A stretch of DNA of 60,604 nucleotides, taken from the NCBI GenBank assembly GCA_023230525.1, contig JALNXE010000014.1, forward strand, positions 1 to 60,604, written 5' to 3'. Below the pieces are notes generated by a model that was not told the DNA's origin, searched no databases, and saw only the letters and a program-made list of their open reading frames with translations. The stretch is from Desulfobulbaceae bacterium (GTDB taxonomy: Bacteria; Desulfobacterota; Desulfobulbia; Desulfobulbales; SURF-16). Shown here piece by piece: positions 51,713 through 60,604 of this stretch. How positions within the stretch are numbered: position 1 is the first letter of the stretch; every line of letters starts with the position of its first letter. The position numbers were made by a program, and so were the translations under genes.

Positions 51713-52459
51713 ATGTTAAAATCCTGTTCGATGATAGTCATGCTGGCCCTGTTTGTTGCGGCGCCTGTTCAGGCCGACCAGCTCACCGGCCCGATTCCGC
51801 CGGAGGTGACGACAGCGGTGGATTTGTCCTCTTCCGATGTCAACCGGATCAATTGCCCCGGTACGATCAATGACTTGATATTCTCCAAGGAAAAAGGAAT
51901 TGAAGGGCATTTTTCCGGCAACGACGCCTTTGTCAAATTTGCCATCACCGTCGAAGGCGATGAGAAACACTATGCGAATACGCCCAGCGAGTTGTTCGTG
52001 AGCTGCAACAACACCATTTATACCCTGATTGCCACGCCCAAAAGAATTCCTTCCGTCACCCTGCGCCTTGCCCCCTCCCCATCCCAGGACCTGAAACAGA
52101 ATATCGACCACTACCAGGCGCTGCCTTTTGAGAAAAAGGTGCTGCAGCTGGTCCGCGAGGCCTACCTGCAGGAGTATCAGGAGAGCTACCGGATAACCGC
52201 GGCTGACATGGAAGTCAACATCTCCGCTGATCTGACCGTCCGCCTGAAAAAGATCGTGGATGTCGAAGGGGTGGGCCTGCGCTTGAAGGAATATCTGGTA
52301 CAACCGGCGGCAGTTAATTCTGTCCATGTCACGGAAAAGGATTTTCTGAAATCCCGGCTGGGTGAACGAATCATTGCCGTGGCAGTCGAAGACCATACCA
52401 TTGCGCCGGGCAAGTCTTCCCGCGTCTTTATTGTCGAGCAACGAGGGGAGGAGTCGTGA
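51713..52459 (+). CDS. traK: TraK, secretin-like outer membrane protein
   Basis: 248 residues. Signal peptide SCSMIVMLALFVAAPVQADQ. SSSDVNRINCPGTINDLIFSKEKGIEGHFSGNDAFVKF is characteristic of TraK, the VirB9 counterpart that joins TraV and TraB in the core complex. The TGA overlaps the GTG start of traB. Confidence 0.88.
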   Translation: MLKSCSMIVMLALFVAAPVQADQLTGPIPPEVTTAVDLSSSDVNRINCPGTINDLIFSKEKGIEGHFSGNDAFVKFAITVEGDEKHYANTPSELFVSCNNTIYTLIATPKRIPSVTLRLAPSPSQDLKQNIDHYQALPFEKKVLQLVREAYLQEYQESYRITAADMEVNISADLTVRLKKIVDVEGVGLRLKEYLVQPAAVNSVHVTEKDFLKSRLGERIIAVAVEDHTIAPGKSSRVFIVEQRGEES

Positions 52460-53631
52460 GCCTGAAAGAACGTTTTAATTCTCTGAGCCCTCTGCGGAAG
52501 AAAATCTGCATCTGGTCCATGGTGGCAGCGGCTGTGCTGATTATCGTGGTCGCGGGATATAAGACCAGCCGGAATCCAGAATCGGAGGAAACCGCCAGGA
52601 TTGAAAAAACCCGGGAGATTTCCCTGGACCCGGATCTGATCGAGAAAACCATGCTGCGGGAACAACGCAAAGAGATCGAGAACATGCAGGCCCAGATCAA
52701 AAAACTCGCAGACGATGAGGAAATCAGGCGGCAGTCGGAAAATTTTCCACCACCAATTCCAGCCGAAAATCAGTTGCCGGAGATCCCTTCCGCTGATCAG
52801 GTGGAACAATCCGCCTCCTCTCCCTATTTCGGTTCTCCTGTTCCTCACAGATTCCCGGCTCCGCCGATGCCGCAGACTCCGCCGCCTCCAATGGAAGAAA
52901 AAGTCATCGGCGGCATTGGTATCCTCTCCAACCAGAGCGCCCTGTCTCCTGTTGCCGCCGACCAGGCGGATAAAAAAAAAGAGAGCCGGACGGTCTATCT
53001 GCCGCCATCCTTTATGGAGGCCATGTTGCTGACCGGTTTCGACGCTTCTACCTCGGGGGAAGGGAAAAACAACCCTGAACCGCTCCTGTTGCGCATCCAG
53101 GCGCCGGCGGTGCTGCCCAATGACGTGAAGGCCAATCTGCGCGGCTGCTTCATCATTGCCGAGGCGGTTGGACGACTCAATAAGGAACGGGCCGATGTGC
53201 GGCTGGTGTCACTCTCCTGCATCGGCCGCAACGGCCAGGCGGTGATCGATACCACGGTCAAGGGCTTTGTGACGGACAGCGACAGCAAGGTGGGGCTTTC
53301 CGGCCGGGTGGTCTCCAAAATGGGGGCCGCTACCGCCAGGGCGGTGGTGGCCGGTATTTTCGGCGGTGCAGGCGACGCCCTGCAGGCTTCCTCCCTCACC
53401 CAATCGACCTCGGCCCTGGGCACCACAAGCTTTGTTGACAGTGATCAGTTGGCCAAGTCAGCGGCAGGCGGCGGTCTGGCCGAAGGCTCCAAGACCCTGC
53501 AGGAACTCTATCTCGATCTGGCCAAACAGGCCACGCCGGTGATCGAGGTCGGGGCCGCCAAGCAGGTAACGGTGGTCATTTCGGAAGGCAAACAGTTGGA
53601 AATTAAGGAGTTTGAAAGGGAAACGCTGTAG
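52456..53631 (+). CDS. traB: TraB, VirB10-like core channel protein
   Basis: 391 residues, GTG start overlapping the traK stop. Cytoplasmic start, membrane helix ICIWSMVAAAVLIIVVAGY (~18), coiled coil ~50-95, Pro-rich spacer (FPAPPMPQTPPPPM), then the TrbI/VirB10 beta-barrel domain (TVYLPPSFMEAMLLTGFDA, FIIAEAVGRLNKERADVRLVSLSC). Shorter than F TraB. Its stop is 13 bases from the stop of a gene of the inserted pair on the other strand. Confidence 0.9.
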   Translation: MSLKERFNSLSPLRKKICIWSMVAAAVLIIVVAGYKTSRNPESEETARIEKTREISLDPDLIEKTMLREQRKEIENMQAQIKKLADDEEIRRQSENFPPPIPAENQLPEIPSADQVEQSASSPYFGSPVPHRFPAPPMPQTPPPPMEEKVIGGIGILSNQSALSPVAADQADKKKESRTVYLPPSFMEAMLLTGFDASTSGEGKNNPEPLLLRIQAPAVLPNDVKANLRGCFIIAEAVGRLNKERADVRLVSLSCIGRNGQAVIDTTVKGFVTDSDSKVGLSGRVVSKMGAATARAVVAGIFGGAGDALQASSLTQSTSALGTTSFVDSDQLAKSAAGGGLAEGSKTLQELYLDLAKQATPVIEVGAAKQVTVVISEGKQLEIKEFERETL

Positions 53632-53644
53632 CAATCCGGGAAAA

Positions 53645-54229
53645 TCAGGAACGCACGAATTCCAGTAATGGTTGGTATTGACGCCGGTCCGCAGCCTGGA
53701 GCGCTGCGATGTAACGTTGCCGGCAGTCTCCTGCGTGAACCAGATTTTCGCTGCCCCATGTAAAACGGGGCCGGCCAAGAATATGGACAAGGAGCAGATC
53801 CACCATGAGTCTTGCATGGCGGCCATTACCGTTTGCAAAGAGATGTATGGATACGAGACGATGATGAAATCGTGCGGCAATCTCATCAGGGGGATAGCTG
53901 TTGAGATCGATCCATGTTTGCACATCGTCCAACAGGTTTTTCAGACTTGTGCCGATTGCCCAGCATTCAACACCGATATTCTTCCCGCTGCGGCGGAATT
54001 CGCCGGCCCACCGCCAGACAGTGCCGAACATCCGTTTATGAAGACGGCAAACGAAATCCACACTGAGCAGATCCCTGGGTTTGCGCCGCAACGCCCACAC
54101 CTCGGCTTCGGCAATATTGTCCTGCTCCCAGCGGTCGAGTTCGTTTCTGTTGGTGATATGCGGAAGAAGCAGGCCTTCCGCCTCGTCAGGATCAAGTGGT
54201 GTTGCGCCGGGAGGATAATTATATTGCAT
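53645..54229 (-). CDS. Mobile mystery protein B (Fic-domain protein)
   Basis: 194 residues. Fic active-site motif HLFANGNGRHARLMVDLLL (~137-155); N terminus YPPGATPLDPDEAEGLLLPHITNRNELDRWEQDNI is the mystery-protein-B pattern and may hold the inhibitory helix. Fic proteins transfer AMP or other groups from nucleotides to target proteins. It overlaps its partner (protein A) by 11 bases and lies opposite to the tra genes, as an inserted cargo module. Confidence 0.88.
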   Translation of the reverse strand: MQYNYPPGATPLDPDEAEGLLLPHITNRNELDRWEQDNIAEAEVWALRRKPRDLLSVDFVCRLHKRMFGTVWRWAGEFRRSGKNIGVECWAIGTSLKNLLDDVQTWIDLNSYPPDEIAARFHHRLVSIHLFANGNGRHARLMVDLLLVHILGRPRFTWGSENLVHAGDCRQRYIAALQAADRRQYQPLLEFVRS

Positions 54230-54695
54230 CGTTGTCGTCCCACAGTTCTTTCGGCATATTTCGCATCAAGGCATCCACTTCCGCTTCAATCGCCTTTTTC
54301 TGTTCAGCGGCAGAGAGCTGTTGCGCTTCAAGAAGCATCGTGTGCGAGACCCTTGCCTGCCGTTTCCCGGCCAGAATTTCCGCGCGCCGGTGCACAATAT
54401 CAGCCAGGCTGTCACGAGGCAGCAAGGCATAGACAAAAACGCAATCCAGGGCCTCGGCAGCCTGGCGCATGGTTTTGATGGTAACAGAATCACTCAGTTC
54501 TTTCTTCTCCAGGCTTGAAACCCATGGCGGAGAGACCCCAAGGCGTTGGGCAAACTGCCTGCCCGACATCCCCAAGGCTTCTCTGATGGCACGCAGCCAG
54601 CCCCTGGCCGGACGTTGTACGTCGCGCAAACATGAGAGGCGGGCAAATGTTGTTTCCAACTGCTCCTGTATCAGTCGTCTATGAAGAGGCTTCAT
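54219..54695 (-). CDS. Mobile mystery protein A (helix-turn-helix partner)
   Basis: 158 residues. ARGWLRAIREALGMSGRQFAQRLGVSPPWVSSLEKKE (~29-65) is an XRE-type domain; VTIKTMRQAAEALDCVFVYALLPRDSLADIV is the family signature. Found with protein B on mobile elements; probably the repressor/antitoxin half of a toxin-antitoxin-like pair. Upstream half-sites support autoregulation. Confidence 0.88.
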   Translation of the reverse strand: MKPLHRRLIQEQLETTFARLSCLRDVQRPARGWLRAIREALGMSGRQFAQRLGVSPPWVSSLEKKELSDSVTIKTMRQAAEALDCVFVYALLPRDSLADIVHRRAEILAGKRQARVSHTMLLEAQQLSAAEQKKAIEAEVDALMRNMPKELWDDNDAI

Positions 54696-54698
54696 TTT

Positions 54699-54781
54699 AT
54701 TAACCTTTAGATTAATTATTGTTTCATCTATATTAATCTATAAATGAATTATTTCAATACAAAATTAATACATAGGTTAAT
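54699..54781. promoter_or_regulatory. Operator region with four TTAAYCT half-sites
   Basis: Nested inverted repeats: outer ATTAACCT (54699-54706)/AGGTTAAT (54774-54781), inner TAGATTAAT (54708-54716)/ATTAATCTA (54732-54740). Very AT-rich, immediately upstream of the protein A gene. The gap 54696-54941 has no gene. Confidence 0.65.
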
Positions 54782-54941
54782 ATAACGCAGAATAAACCAT
54801 GATCAGCTTCGTTTTTATTCAAAAAAAATAGCCCTCTCTTTCCAGGTGGTGGCACATGTCGTTTATCCTTTTAAGGTCATCCCCTCGAAAAGAGAAGAAA
54901 AGCCTCTTTTTCAGACAATCCATATTCCGGAAACTTTACTG

Positions 54942-55355
54942 ATGAAACCATCTTCCAATTTTGCACCCTACAGTTTCTTCTTCCTTCTCCTCCTGCTGCT
55001 TTCCGGCTGCGGTGCGGCCTTGAATCCCTATCATGAAAATTTCAACTGCGATGCTCCGGACGATGCAGGAAAGTGCGTTGATACCAAAACTGCCTATGAA
55101 GAGGCGGTGCGCACTCCTCAAATCCCGGCACAAAAATCCGCAGTTCCCGAGGAAGATGTTGAAACGGCGCGGCTTTTCCGGCTTGCGGAGCTGCTTAAAG
55201 AACCGCAGACGCCGATAATCGAGCCGCCCCGCATCCTGCGGGTGCTGATCCTGCCCTACAAGGGAAACGGCGATCTGTTCATGGCCCGTTACGCCTATCT
55301 GCAGGTGGAATCGGCCAAGTGGGTGCTGACCGGCATTGACGAGGGAATCGAATAA
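54942..55355 (+). CDS. traV: TraV, outer membrane lipoprotein
   Basis: 137 residues from the ATG at 54942. Lipoprotein signal MKPSSNFAPYSFFFLLLLLLSGC with lipobox LSGC. Early mature part has YHENFNCDAPDDAGKCVD, the two-cysteine TraV pattern. It anchors the TraK ring in the outer membrane. The traB-traV order is kept although 1.3 kb has been inserted between them. Confidence 0.88.
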   Translation: MKPSSNFAPYSFFFLLLLLLSGCGAALNPYHENFNCDAPDDAGKCVDTKTAYEEAVRTPQIPAQKSAVPEEDVETARLFRLAELLKEPQTPIIEPPRILRVLILPYKGNGDLFMARYAYLQVESAKWVLTGIDEGIE

Positions 55356-55357
55356 CG

Positions 55358-57856
55358 ATGCTGGCCTTTCTCGATCAACTGCTGTTCGGCTCCGAAGGAG
55401 GTCTGAAACTCGCCGAACTGCGCAAAATGGTCCGGCGTGATTCCTTCTCGAATTACCTCAACTATATCGCCTATGATCCCGAAAGCGAAACCTACCGGAA
55501 CCAGGACAACACGGCCGGCATGCTGTGGGAATGCACGCCGCTCGCCTTTGCCGGAGTGAAGACCCTGAAAACCCTGGAAGGTCTGTTCCGGGCCGGGCTG
55601 CCCATGGATGCGGTGCTGCAGTTTATCTTCCATGCCGATCCCCATGTCGAGCCAATGCTTGCCCTTTTCCGGCGCTCACGTATCCGGAATCATCCCCTGG
55701 TTTACGCCAACCTGGAAGCGGTGAGCTCCTTTGTCCGCGGCGGGGTTGATGGGGTACATGAAAGTGCCGGCATCCCCATCCGTAATTTTCGGCTGTTCGT
55801 GGCGGTCAAGCTGCCGCAGAAAAGCCGGGAGGCCCGAGACAGCGTGCTCAAGGAGGTTAAGCGGCAGATCCACGAAACCCTGGCCGCCGCGCATCTCCAT
55901 CCGCGCCACATGGGGCCTGAGCGGTTGCTGGAATGGTGCCGTCGTTTCCTGAACCGCTACCCGCAAGGGTATCCCGACCGCAACATCAACCAGTATGATC
56001 CGTACGTGCCGATTCGCAAGCAGATCATCACCAGCGACACGGTAATCCGGGATGAGGGGGACTGCCTGAAGGTGGGCGACAAGTATTTCTGCTGCACCAC
56101 ACCCAAGGTGTTTCCCAAGGAGGTTGATCCGCTGCAGACCAATTCCCTGTTCGGCGGGATTTGGGGCCTGATTTCGGACGCCGATCAGATCAAAACCGGT
56201 TTCCTTTATACGGTGAATGTCATTTTCGAACCACTCTCCAGCACCCTGCACGCCAAATGCAATCTGGTTCTGCAGCAGGAGGCGGTGGGCTCCTTTTCGC
56301 CATCGCTACGGCGGAAACAGGACGAATACCTGCACGCCGCCGACGATCTTGACAAGGGCATCCCGTTTGTCAAGGTCATGCCCATACTCTGGACCTGGAG
56401 CACGGATAAGGACAAGGGGCTGGACTCCATGGTCCGGGCCAGGCGCATGTGGGAGAGCTGCGGCTACACCATGCAGCAGGACTGGGGAATTCTGAAGATC
56501 ATGTTCCTGGCCGCCCTGCCTTTCGGTCTTTACACCGAGGGCAGGACGCTCGCGAACATCAACCGCGATTTCATCGCCCCGGTACCCACGGTCACGGCCA
56601 TTCTGCCGGTGCAGGCTGATTTCGCCGGCGCCGGACTGCCGAAGCTGCTTTTCCTGGGCCGCAAGGGGCAACTGGCCGGGCTCGATTTCTTTGATGCCGG
56701 GGCCATCAACCAGAATGTCTTCTGCTGCGCCAGTTCCGGCAGCGGCAAAAGCTTTCTGGTCAACTCCATATCGTTCAACTATTACGCCACCGGGGCCTTG
56801 ATCCGCATCGTCGATATCGGCGGCAGCTACAAGAAAATGACCACCATGCTCGGGGCACGTTATCTGGACTTCCAGCCGGGCATCCCGGTCTGTCTGAATC
56901 CTTTCACCCATATCGAGGATCCGGACGAGGAACTCAAAAGCGTCACTGCCGTTTTCGCCCAGATGGCCTATTCCAACTCCGCCGTGAGCCGGCCGGACGA
57001 TACCGAAATGAATCTGATCCGCAATGCGGTGCGCTGGGCCTGGCAGCAGGAGGGCAACAATGCGGATGCCGATACGGTTTACCGGTTTCTGTCCCGCTTC
57101 CCGGATGTGCCGGAGGCAAACCTTGGCGAGATCGCCGGCAACAAAAACCTTTCCGAGGCAGCAAGCAAGCTGGCCTTCAATATCCGGGAATTCACCAGCC
57201 AGGGAGCCCATGCTCGCTTTTTCACCGGTCCGTCCACTTTCGACATCCGCCAGGATGAATTCGTGGTCCTGGAACTGGAGCATCTGAAGGTGCAGCCGGA
57301 ACTTTACCGGGTGGTAACGCTCTTGGTCATCAACGCCGTAACCCAGGACCTCTATCTTTCCGACCGCTCGCGGCCGCGCTTGATCATCTTTGACGAGGCC
57401 TGGCAGTTCATGGGCGAGGCCGCCATGCTGGCCCCGGTCATCAGCGAGGGCTATCGCCGGGCGCGAAAATACCAGGGCTCGTTCATGGTCATCACCCAGT
57501 CGCTCTTTGATCTGAAGAGCTTCGGCGCGGTGGGCGAGGTGATCAAATCCAATTCCGCCTTCAAGATCCTGCTGGAATCTCAGGATTTCAGCGCCGCCAA
57601 ACAGGAAGGCCTCATCGATTACGATGACTTCACCACCGAGTTACTCAAAAGCGTCAAATCCAAACCGCCGAAATATTCGGAACTCTTTTTCGACACCCCG
57701 TTCGGCAACGGGGTGCTGCGCCTGGTGGTGGATCCATACACCTATTACATTTATACCTCAAATCCCCGGGAAATCGCCGCCATGGAAAAACTGGTCAAAG
57801 AGGGCAAGGACTATGATCAAGCCATCCGCGAGATGGTGCGCCGTCATCGCGCTTAG
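55358..57856 (+). CDS. traC: TraC, conjugation ATPase (VirB4 family)
   Basis: 832 residues. Walker A CASSGSGKSFLVNS (~464), Walker B RPRLIIFDEAWQFMGEA (~680) and TQSLFDLKSFG downstream. N-terminal third (FLDQLLFG...RKMVRRDSFSNYLNYIAYDPES) matches TraC. It energises pilus assembly at the inner membrane. It starts 2 bases after traV and its end overlaps traN by 44 bases. Confidence 0.93.
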   Translation: MLAFLDQLLFGSEGGLKLAELRKMVRRDSFSNYLNYIAYDPESETYRNQDNTAGMLWECTPLAFAGVKTLKTLEGLFRAGLPMDAVLQFIFHADPHVEPMLALFRRSRIRNHPLVYANLEAVSSFVRGGVDGVHESAGIPIRNFRLFVAVKLPQKSREARDSVLKEVKRQIHETLAAAHLHPRHMGPERLLEWCRRFLNRYPQGYPDRNINQYDPYVPIRKQIITSDTVIRDEGDCLKVGDKYFCCTTPKVFPKEVDPLQTNSLFGGIWGLISDADQIKTGFLYTVNVIFEPLSSTLHAKCNLVLQQEAVGSFSPSLRRKQDEYLHAADDLDKGIPFVKVMPILWTWSTDKDKGLDSMVRARRMWESCGYTMQQDWGILKIMFLAALPFGLYTEGRTLANINRDFIAPVPTVTAILPVQADFAGAGLPKLLFLGRKGQLAGLDFFDAGAINQNVFCCASSGSGKSFLVNSISFNYYATGALIRIVDIGGSYKKMTTMLGARYLDFQPGIPVCLNPFTHIEDPDEELKSVTAVFAQMAYSNSAVSRPDDTEMNLIRNAVRWAWQQEGNNADADTVYRFLSRFPDVPEANLGEIAGNKNLSEAASKLAFNIREFTSQGAHARFFTGPSTFDIRQDEFVVLELEHLKVQPELYRVVTLLVINAVTQDLYLSDRSRPRLIIFDEAWQFMGEAAMLAPVISEGYRRARKYQGSFMVITQSLFDLKSFGAVGEVIKSNSAFKILLESQDFSAAKQEGLIDYDDFTTELLKSVKSKPPKYSELFFDTPFGNGVLRLVVDPYTYYIYTSNPREIAAMEKLVKEGKDYDQAIREMVRRHRA

Positions 57857-60308
57857 TGTGCTCTCTCATGCCCGTTATGTGCTGGCGGCTGATCCGGCCT
57901 CGGCGGCTCTTGACGCAGCCAGCGCAGCGCTTAAGCAATTCGGATCAAGCGAGGCCATCCGCCGGAATGCCTCCCTGCCGTTCACTTCAGGCGAAACGCA
58001 ACTCTCGACCATCGACGGGTCGGATACCGCCGCCGTGCAGATCAGCCATCCCTCATCTTCAGCCTTTCTCACGCTCGCAATCCAGCGAGCTGCCAGCGGC
58101 GATCTCACCCCAGTCCGGGTACGACAGGATCTCGATTTCGACGGTAATTTCGACTACGGCTATCAGCCTCCCTTGCCGATCTCCGGCATCTGCGCCAACG
58201 GTGTCATCTCCTGTGATCCCGGCACCTGGGATCATTGCCGGACCTATAGCTGGACCAGCGACAGCGCCGGACGTGCGAGTCTGGCGGCCAGCCCCATGAC
58301 TACCTTGGCCGGCTGCTATTGTGTGAACCTGAGCTGCGGCAGCCCCGGCAATGTCCGGGACATGCTCAAGGACCTGGGTGGTGGCGTGGTGGCGGTGGTG
58401 CAGGAACGGAAAAGCGGCTATGCCGTGTCCAGAGTCGAACTGACCGATTCCGCCATCAGCTATTACGGCCAGAACAACAGCGGCTCCCAAACAGGCGTGA
58501 TGCCACAGTCAGCATATTTTAACCAGCCCTCCACCATGACCGGTGACGTCAATGCCGTAGTGGCAAACCAAATCGCCGATCCAGACAGCTACTATTCCAT
58601 GGTGAGCACCAGCATGGCCGGGCGGGGTGCCGCCACCAGTCTGCAGACCTGCAGCATAAGCCGCATTGCCACGGTGGAACAACTCTCCCGCTCCTGCCCT
58701 GACGGCAAGCCACCCGACCCGATCTCGGGCCGGTGCGTCGAATGGCGAGGATCGGGGTCCTCTTCCGGGTATATATTTTTGTCCATCCCTGGCACCATCC
58801 AGATAGCAGATGACCGGATACGGCTCTCGATCGATAACTTTGGTACGGGGAGTTGGGTCGAACTCAGAGGCGCAGGCATCTCGCAGGCAGCATTTTGTTT
58901 CATCGAAGTGGCGAATAACCGCATACGCGCCGGCACTACCAGGTTTGGCACAGGGGCCTGGATAAATTTGACCGGCTCAGGCAGGTCACAGGCGCCTTTC
59001 TTCGGGGTCGAGGTTTCAGACGGCCGATTACGTTTTATCAGTATAGGAGGCAGCGCCGGCCAATGGGTAAGCTTTCTTGCTGAAAGCGATGCCGTCTGCA
59101 CCTACAAGGCGACTGATACCATTAACGATCTGTGCAGCGCCATGGCAGATAATCCAGATTGTTCCCTGCGGGAGGAAACCGTGGACTCGGTGCAGACCTT
59201 CCGGAACTTTCAGCCCACCGGCCTTGCGCCGCTCTCCTCGGCCCGAAGTTTCACCGCCTCCTCACCCTGCAACGCCGGTGAGCCGCCCTATTGCATGACC
59301 ATTACCAGGGGCTGGTGGCGAAAGGATCGGACCTACCGCTGCACCGGAAACAAGAATTTCGATTTCAGCGATGCCGCGCGACGGGTGGACACCATTACCA
59401 GTTCGGTTGAAGACAATACGCCGGCCCGGTCGAACTTCGCTTATACCGATGCCAGAAAGGATCATGAGACCGGGGCATGGACAGTGGATGAGCAGACCGT
59501 GACCATCCCCAAGCTTGATCCGCCGCCAGACTGTGAAATGGTCTGCAAGACGAGAAAGCAGATAGAGGACAGCCAGGCTGGTGTAAACGGAGTGAGTACC
59601 GATTATCAGAATTCACCCACCAGGTACGACATTTTTTATCATGTCTGCGGTCTGGATAACATTTGTCCCGCCGGGCCTGGAGAGGTCATTATCGATGACT
59701 GCCGATGCCTCGACGAATTCGCCGAAGCTGCTGCCGCCATGACGGTTCTCGATGAAGCGGGCCACGACATGACATGTATCGATGGAGGAACCACCGCCAG
59801 TGGAGATTGTTTGGGAGAAATCAGGATCTTTGCCGGCAGCCGTTCGGAATGTCTTGAGAATGGCTGGTCTACCTCATTTTTCAACTGCTGTGATGATTCG
59901 GACGAGAATTTTCTGTTTCTCAAGGAATATTGTCCGGACGCCAGCATCGAAACGGTGCAGGCCAAACAGGCTGGCCGGGCCCATTACATTGGCACCTACT
60001 GCAAAAAAGACATCATGTTTATCGGCTGCGTGCAGGAGGCGGAAACATACTGCCTCTTTAACTCTAAGCTTGCCCGGATCATCCATGAACAGGGCCGCAT
60101 GCAACTGCAGACATTCAACCCCAACGGCAACTGGGGCTCAGCCAAAGCACCAAACTGCGAAGGTTTCACACCTGAAGAGTTTCAGATGCTTGATTTTTCG
60201 CAGATTGACTTGACCGAGGTGTTCGGGGATATTGCGCCAATGCCGGCGGCCCAGATGCAGAACGATGTGCAGGACGCGATCAATGATTTTCAAGACAGGC
60301 TGCGATAA
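57813..60308 (+). CDS. traN: TraN-like mating-pair stabilisation protein with internal repeats
   Basis: 831 residues from the ATG at 57813, chosen because it gives a signal peptide (MIKPSARWCAVIALSVLSHARYVLA). TraN hallmarks near the C terminus: FNCCDDSDE, GTYCKKDIMFIGCVQEAETYC, NSKLARIIHEQGRMQL, CEGFTPEEFQMLDFSQIDLTEVF. Many cysteines, fitting the DsbC gene upstream. Residues ~320-425 hold three degenerate repeats (RIRLSIDNFGTGSWVEL, RIRAGTTRFGTGAWINL, RLRFISIGGSAGQWVSF). In F, traW, traU and trbC lie between traC and traN; here they do not. Confidence 0.88.
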   Translation: MIKPSARWCAVIALSVLSHARYVLAADPASAALDAASAALKQFGSSEAIRRNASLPFTSGETQLSTIDGSDTAAVQISHPSSSAFLTLAIQRAASGDLTPVRVRQDLDFDGNFDYGYQPPLPISGICANGVISCDPGTWDHCRTYSWTSDSAGRASLAASPMTTLAGCYCVNLSCGSPGNVRDMLKDLGGGVVAVVQERKSGYAVSRVELTDSAISYYGQNNSGSQTGVMPQSAYFNQPSTMTGDVNAVVANQIADPDSYYSMVSTSMAGRGAATSLQTCSISRIATVEQLSRSCPDGKPPDPISGRCVEWRGSGSSSGYIFLSIPGTIQIADDRIRLSIDNFGTGSWVELRGAGISQAAFCFIEVANNRIRAGTTRFGTGAWINLTGSGRSQAPFFGVEVSDGRLRFISIGGSAGQWVSFLAESDAVCTYKATDTINDLCSAMADNPDCSLREETVDSVQTFRNFQPTGLAPLSSARSFTASSPCNAGEPPYCMTITRGWWRKDRTYRCTGNKNFDFSDAARRVDTITSSVEDNTPARSNFAYTDARKDHETGAWTVDEQTVTIPKLDPPPDCEMVCKTRKQIEDSQAGVNGVSTDYQNSPTRYDIFYHVCGLDNICPAGPGEVIIDDCRCLDEFAEAAAAMTVLDEAGHDMTCIDGGTTASGDCLGEIRIFAGSRSECLENGWSTSFFNCCDDSDENFLFLKEYCPDASIETVQAKQAGRAHYIGTYCKKDIMFIGCVQEAETYCLFNSKLARIIHEQGRMQLQTFNPNGNWGSAKAPNCEGFTPEEFQMLDFSQIDLTEVFGDIAPMPAAQMQNDVQDAINDFQDRLR

Positions 60309-60604
60309 CCTTTCCGCCTTCCGAATTTAACCATTTATTACGCCTTAGAAAAATAACCTTGATCTTCTCTTTTGGATAAAATTACTTACAGAAATCATTA
60401 AGTGAAAGGAATTTTATCCATGGAAAAATTTGTAAAATCGCAAACAGCCTGGTGGGGAACATCATGAAGCCATACTTGGAGACTCAACTTTCGGAGTTGC
60501 TATTTTTAGCTAATATTTCAGCATAACTTGCCGAAATATTTAATATTTAAAATGAAATGCTCTTCGCTTCCTGGTATATTGGTTTTTTGCGAAAAGATCA
60601 ATAA
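60309..60604. other. Gene-free AT-rich end of window
   Basis: No gene longer than ~20 codons can be supported. A ribosome-site-like AAAGGA precedes a 15-codon open frame at 60420. A small hairpin CAACT-TTCGG-AGTTG followed by CTATTTTT (60482 region) may end the traN transcript. Confidence 0.4.

Overview
The window looks like chromosome of an anaerobic, sulfate-reducing-type member of the Desulfobacterota (Desulfobulbaceae/Desulfovibrio-like), with the left end of an integrated conjugative element on the right. The evidence is HdrABC, two iron alcohol dehydrogenases, a Mop-type aldehyde oxidoreductase with its accessory operon, rubrerythrins, a superoxide reductase, a DsrC-like protein and many two-component proteins. 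The assignment rests on gene content, not on a search.

Layout. 1-4222 (minus): adh-hdrC-hdrB-hdrA, with hdrA cut by the window edge. 4714-9408: a five-sensor-domain histidine kinase with two response regulators. 9567-16603: rubrerythrins, a flavin reductase, an NtrC-like activator with a degenerate receiver, and small genes. 16749-21308: a large glutamate synthase. 21581-26382: small redox and stress genes (AzoR, DoxX, DUF2267, PfpI, superoxide reductase, DsrC-like); part of this stretch is bracketed by a ~100-bp inverted repeat. 26448-38463: a compact ten-gene operon of the Desulfovibrio DVU_1551-1559 type that encodes Mop and proteins thought to mature it. 39281-43892: a ferritin-like gene and adh2-histidine kinase-sigma54 response regulator. 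44481-45323: DUF488 and a ferredoxin. 45859-45920: the 3' part of tRNA-Leu(UAA), read as an attachment site. 46195-60308: element DNA with a repressor/Cro-like switch, a TrfA replication initiator, eight ~22-bp iterons, a sigma-like factor, DsbC and an F-type transfer region (traA,L,E,K,B,V,C,N). The traB/traV junction is interrupted by a mobile mystery protein A/B pair.

The main discovery is regulatory. Four separate promoters (adh1-hdr, mop, the ferritin-like gene, adh2-HK-RR) share one architecture: a -24/-12 sigma54 promoter, an IHF-like site 18-19 bp upstream, a 17-bp palindrome (consensus WGGGACA-N3-TGWCYCA) 54-56 bp upstream, and two further copies a fixed 101-102 and 133-134 bp beyond that. 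The sequences between these elements are not alike. This defines an alcohol/aldehyde oxidation regulon. The likely activator is the sigma54 response regulator at 40196-41533, whose own operon carries the array. The inferred pathway is alcohol to aldehyde (Adh1/Adh2), then to acid (Mop), with electrons passing to an Hdr complex.
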